This document shows, piece after piece, positions 6,858 through 14,888 of a DNA stretch of 47,106 nucleotides. Numbering within the stretch: position 1 is the stretch's first letter; every line of letters starts with the position of its first letter. The DNA lies in NCBI GenBank assembly GCA_004552725.1, contig SFNM01000021.1, forward strand, positions 1 to 47,106, written 5' to 3'. Made by a program: the position numbers and the translations under genes. Below the pieces are notes generated by a model, which was not told the origin of the DNA, did not search any database, and was given only the letters and a program-made list of their open reading frames with translations. Origin of the DNA: Bacteroidales bacterium (lineage in GTDB: Bacteria > Bacteroidota > Bacteroidia > Bacteroidales > Muribaculaceae).

Positions 6858-9683
6858 ATGAACAAATTGTTTAAGAGCGGATTAGCCATTCTGATGGCTG
6901 TGTTTACCGCTATTTGTGCCTTCGCACAAGGTCCTGATCAAATGCAGGAACTTCCGCTGGATCCGGCCATTCGCACCGGCGTGTTGCCCAACGGTATGAC
7001 CTATTTTATTCGTCATAACGAAACCCCTAAAGGTCAAGCCGACTTCTACATTGCTCAGAAGGTCGGTTCGATTTTGGAAGACGACAACCAACGCGGTTTG
7101 GCTCACTTCCTCGAACACATGTGCTTCAACGGCACCAAAAACTTCCCCGAAAAAGGTGTCATCAACTGGCTGGAGTCAATCGGTGTGAAATTCGGCTGGA
7201 ACCTCAACGCCTACACCTCGGTCGATGAAACCGTGTACAACATCAGCAACGTGCCCGTGGCTCGTCAGAGCGTTCAAGACAGTTGCTTGCTCATCCTTCA
7301 CGACTGGGCAGATGCGCTGACTCTCGCACCTGAAGAAATTGATGCCGAACGTGGTGTGATACACGAAGAATGGCGTCGCAGTAATGCCGGCCAAATGCGT
7401 ATCATTACCGAATTGCTTCCGGTGGTTTACCCCAATTGCAAATATGGCGAACGCTTGCCTATCGGCACTATGGATGTGGTGGACAACTTCCCCTATCAAG
7501 CCCTGATTGACTATTATGAAAAATGGTATCGTCCCGACCAACAAGGTATTATCGTGGTTGGTGACATCGACGTTGACTACATCGAAGCCAAGATTAAAGA
7601 AATCTTCTCGCCCATCCAGATGCCCGAGAACGCAGCCGAACGCACCTACGAACAAGTGCCCGACAACGAAGGCACCATCTACGCTATCGGCCACGACCCC
7701 GAAATGGCTATGACCATGGCTATGATGATGTTCAAGTGCGATCCTATCATTCCTCGCGAAATGCGCAACACTCAGTTGTACTTCCCCGTAAGTTTCATGA
7801 CTCGCATGGTAACTTCGATGCTCAACCAACGTCTGAGCGACTTGGCTAAAGACGCCAACTGCCCCTTCGCAATGGCTTCTATCGAAATCGGTGACTTCTT
7901 CATCTCTAAGACCAAATCCGCTCTGACACTGCAAGTTGTGCCCAAAGGCGACGACATCCAACCCGCCCTCGCTGCCGCTTACCGCGAACTGTTGCGTGCC
8001 GTGCGCGGTGGCTTCACCATCAGCGAATACGACCGTGCCAAAGCCGAACTCATCTCGCGCTACCAGCGTTTGTATGACTCGCGCAACAATACCGAGACCG
8101 ATAGTTACTCGCGCGAAATCGTTCGCTTCTTTGTAGACAACGAACCTATGGTAGGCATCGAACTCGAGAAGCAAATCTACGACCAAATGGCTCAATTCCT
8201 GCCCATCGACGCTATCAACCAACTCCTGCCCGAACTCGTGACAGAAAACAACCGCGTTATCGTAGTGATGAGTCCCGAAAAAGAAGGCTTCCCCTACGCT
8301 ACTGAAGAAGGCCTCGCCGCCGCTCTCACCGCTGTAGATGCTGAAGACATTGAACCCTACGCTGAAGAAGTGCGTACCGACCCCCTCATTCCCGCCCTGC
8401 CCGCAGCCGGCAGCATCAAGAGCGAGCAACACAATGCTCAATGGGATGCTACTGAATTCGTTCTCTCCAACGGTTTGCGCGTGATTGTGAAACCCACCAC
8501 TTTCAAAGAAAACGACATTCAATTCCAAGCAATGGCCAAAGGCGGTTATTCCGTAGCCCCCGAAGCCCTCGCTCCCTCGATTATCTGCTTGCCTTATACC
8601 GGCAGCCAAAACGGCCTTGGCGCTTACACCAACTCCGACGTAGAAAAATACCTCATGGGCAAACAAGTGTCAGTAAGTTTCGATATCGACTCTTACAACC
8701 GCACCGTCCAAGGTAGCTCCACCGTGGCCGACCTGCCCACTATGATGGAACTCATCTACGCTTACTTCACCGAATACAACCTCTATCCCGAAGACTTTAA
8801 CTCGATAGTGAGCTTGCTCAAGAGTGCACTTGCCAACCAAGAAAATACCCCCGACTTCAAGTTCCAATCGCTCATCAACCGCACTCTCTACAAAGCTGCC
8901 GCCGAACAAATGGTTACCACCGAAATCCTCGGCAAAGCCGACTGCGAAGCCACTGAAGCCTTCGTGCGCCAAATGCTTGCCAACGCCGGCGACTTTACCT
9001 TCGTATTTGTTGGTAACATCGACCTCGAAGTCTTCAAGCCGCTGATGTGCCAATACCTTGCCACTCTGCCCGTCGACAAAGCCGCTGCTGTAGAATTTGT
9101 GAACAATCCCGCCTACGAAGCCGTGGCCGGTACCAATACCACCGTTGACCAAGCCGAGATGAGCACTCCTCAAACTTGGGCTTACATCAGCCTCCAAGCC
9201 AAGATGCCTTACAGCGCACGCAACCGCGCCATCGCTTCCATCGCCGGCCAAATCCTGAGCAAACGCCTTCTCAACAAGGTGCGCGAAGAAATGGGCGCTA
9301 CTTACTCCATCGGCGCTTCTTGCTACATGAGCCGTCAACTCGAGAACAATGTGGTTTGCCGCACTATGTGGCCCATGAGCCCCGAATTGTCGAACGATGT
9401 GTTTGCCGCTGTTGATGAAATCATCGCCGCTATGGCCACCGACGTGAAAGAAGACGAACTCAATCCCGTGAAAGAATTTATGGTGAAAGAAGCCATCGCT
9501 TCGCTCGACGAAAACACCGACTGGTGTGCTTCAATCGCTGCTACTCAACTCAACGGCGTTGACGTGTTCAACGGCCAAGCCGAGATGCTCAACACCATCA
9601 CTCTCGACGAAGTGAAAGCCTTCTGGAAAGAATTCCTGGCCCAAGGCAATCGCCAAACCATCATCCTCAACCCCGTGCAATAA
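6858..9683 (+). CDS. M16 family zinc metallopeptidase (PqqL/pitrilysin type)
   Basis: The 941-residue protein has a signal peptide (about 1-24, ending AICAFAQ) and is thus periplasmic or envelope-bound. The inverted zinc motif HxxEH is present as H83-F-L-E86-H87 in RGLAHFLEHMCFNG; the third ligand is probably a Glu in EIDAERGVIHEEW about 75 residues on. Three further M16-like segments follow, with an RxxxEMGATYSIG motif near residue 810 typical of the inactive half. M16 proteases degrade peptides in a clam-like chamber. It has its own promoter and terminator and appears monocistronic. Confidence 0.92.
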   Translation: MNKLFKSGLAILMAVFTAICAFAQGPDQMQELPLDPAIRTGVLPNGMTYFIRHNETPKGQADFYIAQKVGSILEDDNQRGLAHFLEHMCFNGTKNFPEKGVINWLESIGVKFGWNLNAYTSVDETVYNISNVPVARQSVQDSCLLILHDWADALTLAPEEIDAERGVIHEEWRRSNAGQMRIITELLPVVYPNCKYGERLPIGTMDVVDNFPYQALIDYYEKWYRPDQQGIIVVGDIDVDYIEAKIKEIFSPIQMPENAAERTYEQVPDNEGTIYAIGHDPEMAMTMAMMMFKCDPIIPREMRNTQLYFPVSFMTRMVTSMLNQRLSDLAKDANCPFAMASIEIGDFFISKTKSALTLQVVPKGDDIQPALAAAYRELLRAVRGGFTISEYDRAKAELISRYQRLYDSRNNTETDSYSREIVRFFVDNEPMVGIELEKQIYDQMAQFLPIDAINQLLPELVTENNRVIVVMSPEKEGFPYATEEGLAAALTAVDAEDIEPYAEEVRTDPLIPALPAAGSIKSEQHNAQWDATEFVLSNGLRVIVKPTTFKENDIQFQAMAKGGYSVAPEALAPSIICLPYTGSQNGLGAYTNSDVEKYLMGKQVSVSFDIDSYNRTVQGSSTVADLPTMMELIYAYFTEYNLYPEDFNSIVSLLKSALANQENTPDFKFQSLINRTLYKAAAEQMVTTEILGKADCEATEAFVRQMLANAGDFTFVFVGNIDLEVFKPLMCQYLATLPVDKAAAVEFVNNPAYEAVAGTNTTVDQAEMSTPQTWAYISLQAKMPYSARNRAIASIAGQILSKRLLNKVREEMGATYSIGASCYMSRQLENNVVCRTMWPMSPELSNDVFAAVDEIIAAMATDVKEDELNPVKEFMVKEAIASLDENTDWCASIAATQLNGVDVFNGQAEMLNTITLDEVKAFWKEFLAQGNRQTIILNPVQ

Positions 9684-9701
9684 TTCCCATGCCTAATAAT
9701 G

Positions 9702-9738
9702 TTAGCGGCGACCTCCACCGAGGCCGCCGCTAAATTTT
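9702..9738 (+). terminator. Terminator after the M16 protease gene
   Basis: A 9-bp GC-rich stem (9702-9710 with 9725-9733) is followed by ATTTTTG. It starts 19 bases after the stop codon. Confidence 0.8.
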
Positions 9739-9792
9739 TGTTATAAAAGCAAAAAAGTGGCGAAAAAATGTGGCTATGTGCAATTTTTTTGG

Positions 9793-9800
9793 TAAGTTTG
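9793..9800 (+). promoter_or_regulatory. -7 element before the TPR gene
   Basis: TAAGTTTG matches TAnnTTTG and lies 25 bases before the ATG at 9825. The upstream -33 half is weak. Confidence 0.5.
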
Positions 9801-9824
9801 CAGTGAAAAGCCCAACCACTTATA

Positions 9825-11804
9825 ATGAAACGATTTTTACTGCATATTCTCGCAATAGTAACGGCCATCACCGCTTCGGCACAAATCAATACCGACCAAG
9901 TGTTGCGCGTGGGCCAAAACGCCCTCTATTTCGAAGACTATATGCTTTCTATACAATACTTTAACCGCGTAATTCAGGCCAAGCCCTACTTGGCTCAGCC
10001 TTATTTCTTTCGCGCCATTGCCAAGCTCAACCTCGACGACTATGTAGGCGCCGAGGCCGATGCCACCGAGGCTCTTGAACGCAATCCTTATCTCACCGAC
10101 GCTTGGGAAGTGCGCGGCGTGGCGCGTCAGAACTTGGGCCGCAACGCCGATGCCATAGCCGACTACAACAAGGCGCTGGAATTGCTGCCCAACAACCGCC
10201 ATTTGCTCTACAACAAGGCGCTGGCACAAATCGATGTGGAAGATTATGATGGCGCCGACTCCACCTACTCGGATTTGCTCGCGGCATATCCCAACAACGA
10301 CGGTGCTTACGTGGGCCGCGCTCATCTGCGCTTGGCGCAAGGCGACACTGTGGCTGCTGAAAGCGATATCGACCGCGCTCTTGAAATCAATCGCAACAAC
10401 GCAAATGCCTACATTTTGCGCGCTGACATTAGTATCAATCGCGACGACGACAGCGATGCGGCACTCACAGCCCTTGATGAAGCAATTCGACTGCAACCGC
10501 GCCTGACCGGCTTGTATATCAACCGCGCGTATTTGCGCTATCGGCGCGATGATTACTACGGCGCGATGGCCGATTTCGACTACGCTTTGCAGTTGGATCC
10601 GCTGAACTATACCGCTTTGTTCAACCGCTCTCTGCTGCTGATGGAGGGTGGGGCCAACGACCGCGCGTTGGTGGATTTGGACCGGTTGATAGAGTTGAAC
10701 CCCAACGATATGCGTGCTTACTATAACCGCGCACTTGTCTGCGCTCAGAAAGGCCTCTTCGACCGTGCCATTTCCGATATCAATCGAGTGATTGAGGCTT
10801 ATCCGGGCTTGCCCGACAGTTATTATATCCGTGGCGACATCTATGCGCAGTGCAAGGATTATAATCGTGCGGAGGCCGATTACAACCACGCTCGCCGCCT
10901 GGCTCGCAACCTCCAGCCCCTTGAAGAGCAGGAAACCGCCACCACCGAGCGCTCCACCGAGGAGGCTGCCCGACGCTTCGCCACTATGGCCACCGTCGAC
11001 GACAATGTGCAAATCGAAGAAGAATACAACAACCAAGCCATTCGCGGCCATGTGCAGAACCGCTCGCATCAAATCCAGTCGTTGGGTTGGATGGAGTTGG
11101 CCTACCACTCAGTGGCTACCGAGTTGCGTCCCAACACATATTATATAAAAGAGGTCGACGACCTAAACGCTACGCGCATTTTGCGCTTCACCATCTGCGT
11201 CACACCCGAATTGCCCGTTATCGATGAGGCTACCTCGGCGCAGCACTTCAATTCCATAGAATATTACAACTCATACCTATCGTCACACGCTCCTCGCGCC
11301 ATTGATTACTTCGGGCGCGCCCTTGATTTTATGACCTTGCGCGATTATGCCGCGGCTGCTGCCGACATCAATCGAGCACTCCAACTCACCCCCGACCAGC
11401 CTGTGGCCCTTTACTTGCGGGCGCAGGCCAACTATCACCTCTGGCAGGTGGCTCGCGACAATCCCGACGAGCACCTCGACGGTGCTACCCGTACCTCGTT
11501 GCAGCGTAAAATGCTCGACGATGTGGCCACCGACCTACGCCGACTCATAGAACTGTCGCCGCGCATGGCCCAAGCGTGGTATAACTTGGCGGTGGTCAAT
11601 ATTGCTATGGAAGACTATACCTCGGCTTTGGCTGCGCTCAATAAGGCTATCGAAATCGAGCCTAACTTGGGCGAAGCGTGGTATAATCGCGGCTTCGTGT
11701 ACCTTACCCTCGGCAACGAGCGCCTCGGCATCGACGACCTCAGTCGCGCGGGCCAGTTGGGTATTGTGCCGGCCTATAATCTCATCAAACGTGTGACAAG
11801 ATAA
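9825..11804 (+). CDS. Exported protein with about a dozen TPR repeats
   Basis: The 659-residue protein has a signal peptide (MKRFLLHILAIVTAITASAQ) and then near-continuous tetratricopeptide repeats. Clear examples are YFRAIAKLNLDDYVGAEADA, IADYNKALELLPNN, LRADISINRDDDSDAA, and a C-terminal pair at about 510-640 (WYNLAVVNIAMEDYTSALAA, WYNRGFVYLTLGNE). The two TPR blocks are separated by a non-repeat region at about 355-495. TPR arrays bind partner proteins; no enzyme domain is seen. DUF4301 follows after 35 bases, so the two genes probably share a transcript. Confidence 0.85.
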   Translation: MKRFLLHILAIVTAITASAQINTDQVLRVGQNALYFEDYMLSIQYFNRVIQAKPYLAQPYFFRAIAKLNLDDYVGAEADATEALERNPYLTDAWEVRGVARQNLGRNADAIADYNKALELLPNNRHLLYNKALAQIDVEDYDGADSTYSDLLAAYPNNDGAYVGRAHLRLAQGDTVAAESDIDRALEINRNNANAYILRADISINRDDDSDAALTALDEAIRLQPRLTGLYINRAYLRYRRDDYYGAMADFDYALQLDPLNYTALFNRSLLLMEGGANDRALVDLDRLIELNPNDMRAYYNRALVCAQKGLFDRAISDINRVIEAYPGLPDSYYIRGDIYAQCKDYNRAEADYNHARRLARNLQPLEEQETATTERSTEEAARRFATMATVDDNVQIEEEYNNQAIRGHVQNRSHQIQSLGWMELAYHSVATELRPNTYYIKEVDDLNATRILRFTICVTPELPVIDEATSAQHFNSIEYYNSYLSSHAPRAIDYFGRALDFMTLRDYAAAAADINRALQLTPDQPVALYLRAQANYHLWQVARDNPDEHLDGATRTSLQRKMLDDVATDLRRLIELSPRMAQAWYNLAVVNIAMEDYTSALAALNKAIEIEPNLGEAWYNRGFVYLTLGNERLGIDDLSRAGQLGIVPAYNLIKRVTR

Positions 11805-11839
11805 ACCATGAAATAATAATCCTAAACTCTCAAACCAAA

Positions 11840-13363
11840 ATGTTCAACAACAATGATCTACAACTCTTGCAAGCCCGCGGCATCGCCCCGGCGCAAGTAG
11901 AAGAACAACTACAACGCTTTGCTACCGGCTTCCCCTTCTTGCGTTTGGCCGGCAGCGCCACTTTGGGTCGCGGTATCGAAGACCTTAGCGCCGAACAAGA
12001 AGACGCCGCCATAGCGCGTTGGCAGAAATACCTTGCCGACGGTGGTGAGGTGGAGAAATTTGTGCCCGCTTCGGGAGCCGCTTCGCGTATGTTCAAGGCG
12101 TTGTTTGCCTTCGTCGACGGTTCCGACGCTGTTGCCGCCGAAGGTTCGCCTGTTGCCAAACTTCTTGCTAACCTGGAGCATCTGCCATTCAAAGCAGAAC
12201 TCGACGCTACCACCACCCATCTCCACGGTGCTGATGCCGCCACCTTGTTGGCTCAAGGCCGTCAGAAAGAAATTATTGCGGCCATCATCTCCAAGGAGGG
12301 CATGAACTACGGCTCGCTGCCCAAAGCCTTGCTTACTTTCCACCGCTATGCCGACGGCACTCGCACTCCGCTGGAAGAGCACTTTGCCGAAGGCGCGCAA
12401 ACCGCTGCCTCCAACGGTCGCGTGAAACTCCATTTCACCGTGTCGGCCGACCACCACGCGCTTTTCGATGCTAAAATCAAGGCTGTGCAACATGCTATGA
12501 GCCAACGCTTTGGCGTGGAATATGAGGTGTCGGTGTCGGAGCAAAAGCCCTCGACCGACACAGTGGCTGCCGCCCTCGATGGTTCGGCTTTCCGCGACGA
12601 TAATGGCAACTTGGTGTTCCGCCCCGGTGGCCACGGTGCGCTCATCGCCAACCTCAGCGACATAGATTCTGCTGTGGTATTCATCAAAAATATCGACAAC
12701 GTGGTGCCCGACGGCTTGCGCCAGCCCACCATCCGCTATAAGCAAGTGTTGGCCGGCCGCCTTATCCAGGTACACGACCAAATCGAAGCCTTCCTGCGCC
12801 TGTTGCGCGAAGGCAGTTATTCTTCCGATGACCTCGCTGCAATGGTTGCGTTCATGCGCACCACTCTTTGCACCGAATCGCCCTTGTTCGACTCTCTCCC
12901 GGAAGCCGAACTCGCTGAATATCTGCGCGGTAAATTCGAGCGCCCGGTGCGCGTGTGCGGTATGGTACGCAACGACGGCGAGCCCGGCGGCGGCCCGTTC
13001 ATTGCCTTTAACCCCGACGGCTCCTACTCGCCGCAAATCCTCGAGTCGACCCAAATCGACCCCGACAACACCGACTATATGGCTATGATGAGCCGCGCCA
13101 CTCATTTCAATCCCGTGGACCTCGTCTGCTACATCAAGGACATCGACGGCCAACACTTCGACCTGCCCAAATTCGTCGACCCGCAAACCGGCTTCATTTC
13201 GTCGAAATCATTCGCCGGTCGCGAACTAAAAGCGCTCGAACTCCCAGGCCTGTGGAATGGTGCCATGAGCAACTGGAACACCGTCTTCGTGCAAGTGCCC
13301 ATCGAGACCTTCAACCCGGTCAAGACCGTCAACGACCTCCTCCGCCCCGCTCACCAAGCCTAA
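11840..13363 (+). CDS. DUF4301 family protein
   Basis: The 507-residue protein matches the Bacteroidota DUF4301 family. It is soluble, with no signal peptide. The conserved N-terminal segment is FVPASGAASRMFKAL, where SGAASRMFK resembles the nucleotide-binding loop of sugar nucleotidyltransferases. Further conserved stretches are FRPGGHGALIANL at about 255-268 and GMVRNDGEPGGGPF at about 372-385. I infer a nucleotidyltransferase-like fold, but the function is not established. The palindrome nest with the Y1 transposase begins 10 bases after its stop codon. Confidence 0.85.
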   Translation: MFNNNDLQLLQARGIAPAQVEEQLQRFATGFPFLRLAGSATLGRGIEDLSAEQEDAAIARWQKYLADGGEVEKFVPASGAASRMFKALFAFVDGSDAVAAEGSPVAKLLANLEHLPFKAELDATTTHLHGADAATLLAQGRQKEIIAAIISKEGMNYGSLPKALLTFHRYADGTRTPLEEHFAEGAQTAASNGRVKLHFTVSADHHALFDAKIKAVQHAMSQRFGVEYEVSVSEQKPSTDTVAAALDGSAFRDDNGNLVFRPGGHGALIANLSDIDSAVVFIKNIDNVVPDGLRQPTIRYKQVLAGRLIQVHDQIEAFLRLLREGSYSSDDLAAMVAFMRTTLCTESPLFDSLPEAELAEYLRGKFERPVRVCGMVRNDGEPGGGPFIAFNPDGSYSPQILESTQIDPDNTDYMAMMSRATHFNPVDLVCYIKDIDGQHFDLPKFVDPQTGFISSKSFAGRELKALELPGLWNGAMSNWNTVFVQVPIETFNPVKTVNDLLRPAHQA

Positions 13364-13500
13364 TCGCCACCGGCGCACGCGTAGAACGCGTGCGTAGCGT
13401 CTCCGCTATCGATGCAGCCATACGTTCCACGCGTGTGTGCCACCTCTCCGCCGCCAGCGAGAGAAACGCGTGTGTGCCGCACATCCGCCGTCGCATGGCG

Positions 13501-13611
13501 CACGCGTGGAACGCGTGCTCGCATTGATAACCCCGCAGTGCCGCGTAACGAAGTGAAGCGGCTCTGTGGGGTGAGCGGTGCCCCACAACGTAGCAACCAT
13601 GGAATGGTTGC
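13501..13611. repeat. Left palindrome arm, near-identical to 20184-20294 (inverted)
   Basis: The first 71 bases (13501-13571) match the reverse complement of 20224-20294 with a single T/C difference. The remainder, to 13611, matches the reverse complement of 20184-20223 less closely around 13572-13590. Similarity continues leftward to about 13441 (reverse complement of 20295-20354), including a GCCAGCGAGAGAAACGCG block. The arm thus ties the two elements in this window together. Confidence 0.9.
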
Positions 13612-13631
13612 TTAACTAAAACAGCCTGATT

Positions 13632-14081
13632 ATGAGTTACATAGAGTTATATGCACATTTGGTATTCGTGACTAAGCGGCGTGTCAGCGTCTTGTCGGAA
13701 GATAAGGAAAAACCGCTTTTCATTTACATTATGAAAGTGATTGAAAGCCATGGATGCAAACTCCTTCGCATCAATGCGGCTCTGAATCATATACATTTGT
13801 TGGTTAAGTATCCCGCCACTGTGCGCATTTGTGATTTGGTGCAAGAGGTGAAGCGTTCGTCAAGTTTGATGATAAAAAATTCACTTCGGTTGCCGGGGTT
13901 CGAGGGCTGGTCGCATGAGTACGCCGCTGTGAGCGTTTCGCCAAGTGGACTTGTGGTGGTTCGGAATTATATTATAAATCAAAAAGAACATCATAAAGTT
14001 CATGATTTGTTGGATGAGTATCGCTCCATGTTAAGCGGCGAAAAATTTGAGCGGTTCAGCGAATCATGGTTTGATGAATGA
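13632..14081 (+). CDS. tnpA: IS200/IS605-like Y1 (HUH) transposase, RAYT-type
   Basis: The 149-residue protein has the Y1 transposase hallmarks. An HUH pair, H53-I-H55 in LNHIHLLVKY, would bind the metal. The catalytic Tyr is Y113 in NYIINQKEHH, with Q117 as a further likely ligand. The N-terminal strand ELYAHLVFVTKRR and the GWSHEYAAVSVSPS segment fit the IS200-like and REP-associated families. Such enzymes cut and join single-stranded DNA at hairpins. The frame is intact, so it may be active. A 19-base palindrome ends 20 bases before its ATG. There is no tnpB and no cargo. Codon use is more AT-rich than in its neighbours. Confidence 0.9.
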   Translation: MSYIELYAHLVFVTKRRVSVLSEDKEKPLFIYIMKVIESHGCKLLRINAALNHIHLLVKYPATVRICDLVQEVKRSSSLMIKNSLRLPGFEGWSHEYAAVSVSPSGLVVVRNYIINQKEHHKVHDLLDEYRSMLSGEKFERFSESWFDE

Positions 14082-14204
14082 AAGGTGGTTGTTAATCAAC
14101 CATTCCATGGTTGGTGATGGTGTGGAGAGCGCCATACCCCACAGAGCCCTGCGCTATGGCGCTACGCGCCTACGCTCTGGGCACTGCGGGGCTACCGATG
14201 CGAG

Positions 14205-14545
14205 CACGCGTTCCACGCGTGTGCGCCACACATCACACCCCCGCCAGCGCGTTCCAGCGCGCCGCATCCATCCGTCGCGTGTCGCACGCGTTCCACGTGT
14301 GTGCCACCAACCGCCAGCGAGAGAAACGCGTGTGCGCCGCGCATCCTCCGCCGTGTGGCGCACGCGTGGAACGCGTGTGCGCCACACATCACACCCCCGC
14401 CAGCGCGTTCCAGCGCGCCGCACCCATCCGTCGCATGTCGCACGCGTTCCACGCGTGCGCGCCACCATCACACCCCCGCCAGCGCGTTCCAGCGCGCCGC
14501 ACCCATCCGTCGTGTGGCGCACGCGTTCCACGCGTGTGTGTCACC
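14205..14545. repeat. Tandem array, about 79-bp unit, palindrome in each unit
   Basis: Palindromes of the CACGCGTTCCACGCGTG type begin at 14205, 14285 (one base changed), 14361 (reverse orientation), 14441 and 14520, giving steps of 80, 76, 80 and 79. Three of the four intervals also hold a block starting CATCACACCCCCGCCAGCG (at about 14231, 14387 and 14466) that contains the second hairpin-like motif GCGCGTTCCAGCGCGC. The interval from 14301 is divergent and carries GCCAGCGAGAGAAACGCG instead. The array ends in CATCACAC-type short repeats (14541-14570). The remaining gene-free DNA to 14888 holds a terminator, a G tract and a promoter. Confidence 0.88.
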
Positions 14546-14617
14546 ATCACACCATCACACCATCACACCCCCCACTCACTACCCCTCCTCACCTCTCTTT
14601 ACCCTTCCACCTCACCA

Positions 14618-14637
14618 CCCGCTTCGGCGGGTTTTTT
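14618..14637 (+). terminator. Intrinsic terminator with TTCG loop
   Basis: CCCGC-TTCG-GCGGG followed by six Ts is a textbook rho-independent terminator. It lies 537 bases past the transposase stop and beyond the repeat array. It may be the original terminator of the DUF4301 gene, pushed away by the insertion; that is inference. Confidence 0.85.
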
Positions 14638-14715
14638 GTTGATTTGTATTATTTGAAATGTTAAAAAATGTTAAATCAAATGTATTAAAAACCTGAAAAT
14701 CAGAGATATAAGAAC

Positions 14716-14725
14716 GGGGGGGGGG
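14716..14725. other. Homopolymer tract of ten Gs upstream of the fimbrial promoter
   Basis: Ten consecutive G bases lie 33 bases before the -33 element of the fimbrial operon promoter (14759-14790) in otherwise AT-rich DNA. Such tracts are prone to slipped-strand length change. Confidence 0.7.
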
Positions 14726-14758
14726 TGGTTAGAAAACTGTGAAAAAATGTGTTAAATA

Positions 14759-14790
14759 TTTGGTGGTGTAAAAATAATGTTGTAATTTTG
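14759..14790 (+). promoter_or_regulatory. Promoter of the fimbrial-type operon
   Basis: TTTG (14759-14762) lies 20 bases before TAATTTTG (14783-14790), a good Bacteroidota promoter. The predicted leader to the ATG at 14889 is about 90 bases. Confidence 0.75.
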
Positions 14791-14888
14791 CGCCTAGACA
14801 CCTCACAGGGATTATCAATACACAGATCTATTGCAATCCACTTGGATGTTAGACTTGAAATCACGAATTTAGTTGATATTTTAAATTA

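Larger units (their letters stand above)
13374..14545. mobile_element. REP/RAYT-like element: Y1 transposase in nested palindromes
   Basis: The transposase gene (13632-14081) is framed by palindromes in mirror order. On the left are CACGCGTGGAACGCGTG (13501-13517), a CCCCGCAG...CTGTGGGG hairpin (13531-13571) and GCAACCATGGAATGGTTGC (13593-13611). On the right are CAACCATTCCATGGTTG (14097-14113), a CCCCACAG...CTGCGGGG hairpin (14137-14191) and CACGCGTTCCACGCGTG (14205-14221). The left side also has a 9-bp-arm palindrome at 13374-13394; the right side runs on as a tandem array. It lies between the DUF4301 stop and a terminator at 14618. No target duplication was identified, and exact ends are uncertain. 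Confidence 0.8.

Noticed and set aside
14205..14545. CRISPR array
   Set aside because: The repeats include their own spacers: the 79-base units are alike throughout, there are no unique spacers, and no cas gene is present.
14047..14664. Long open frames (up to 205 codons) over the repeat array
   Set aside because: They arise because the GC-rich array has few stop codons; all three frames are open and the translations are Arg/His/Pro/Thr repeats with no domain.
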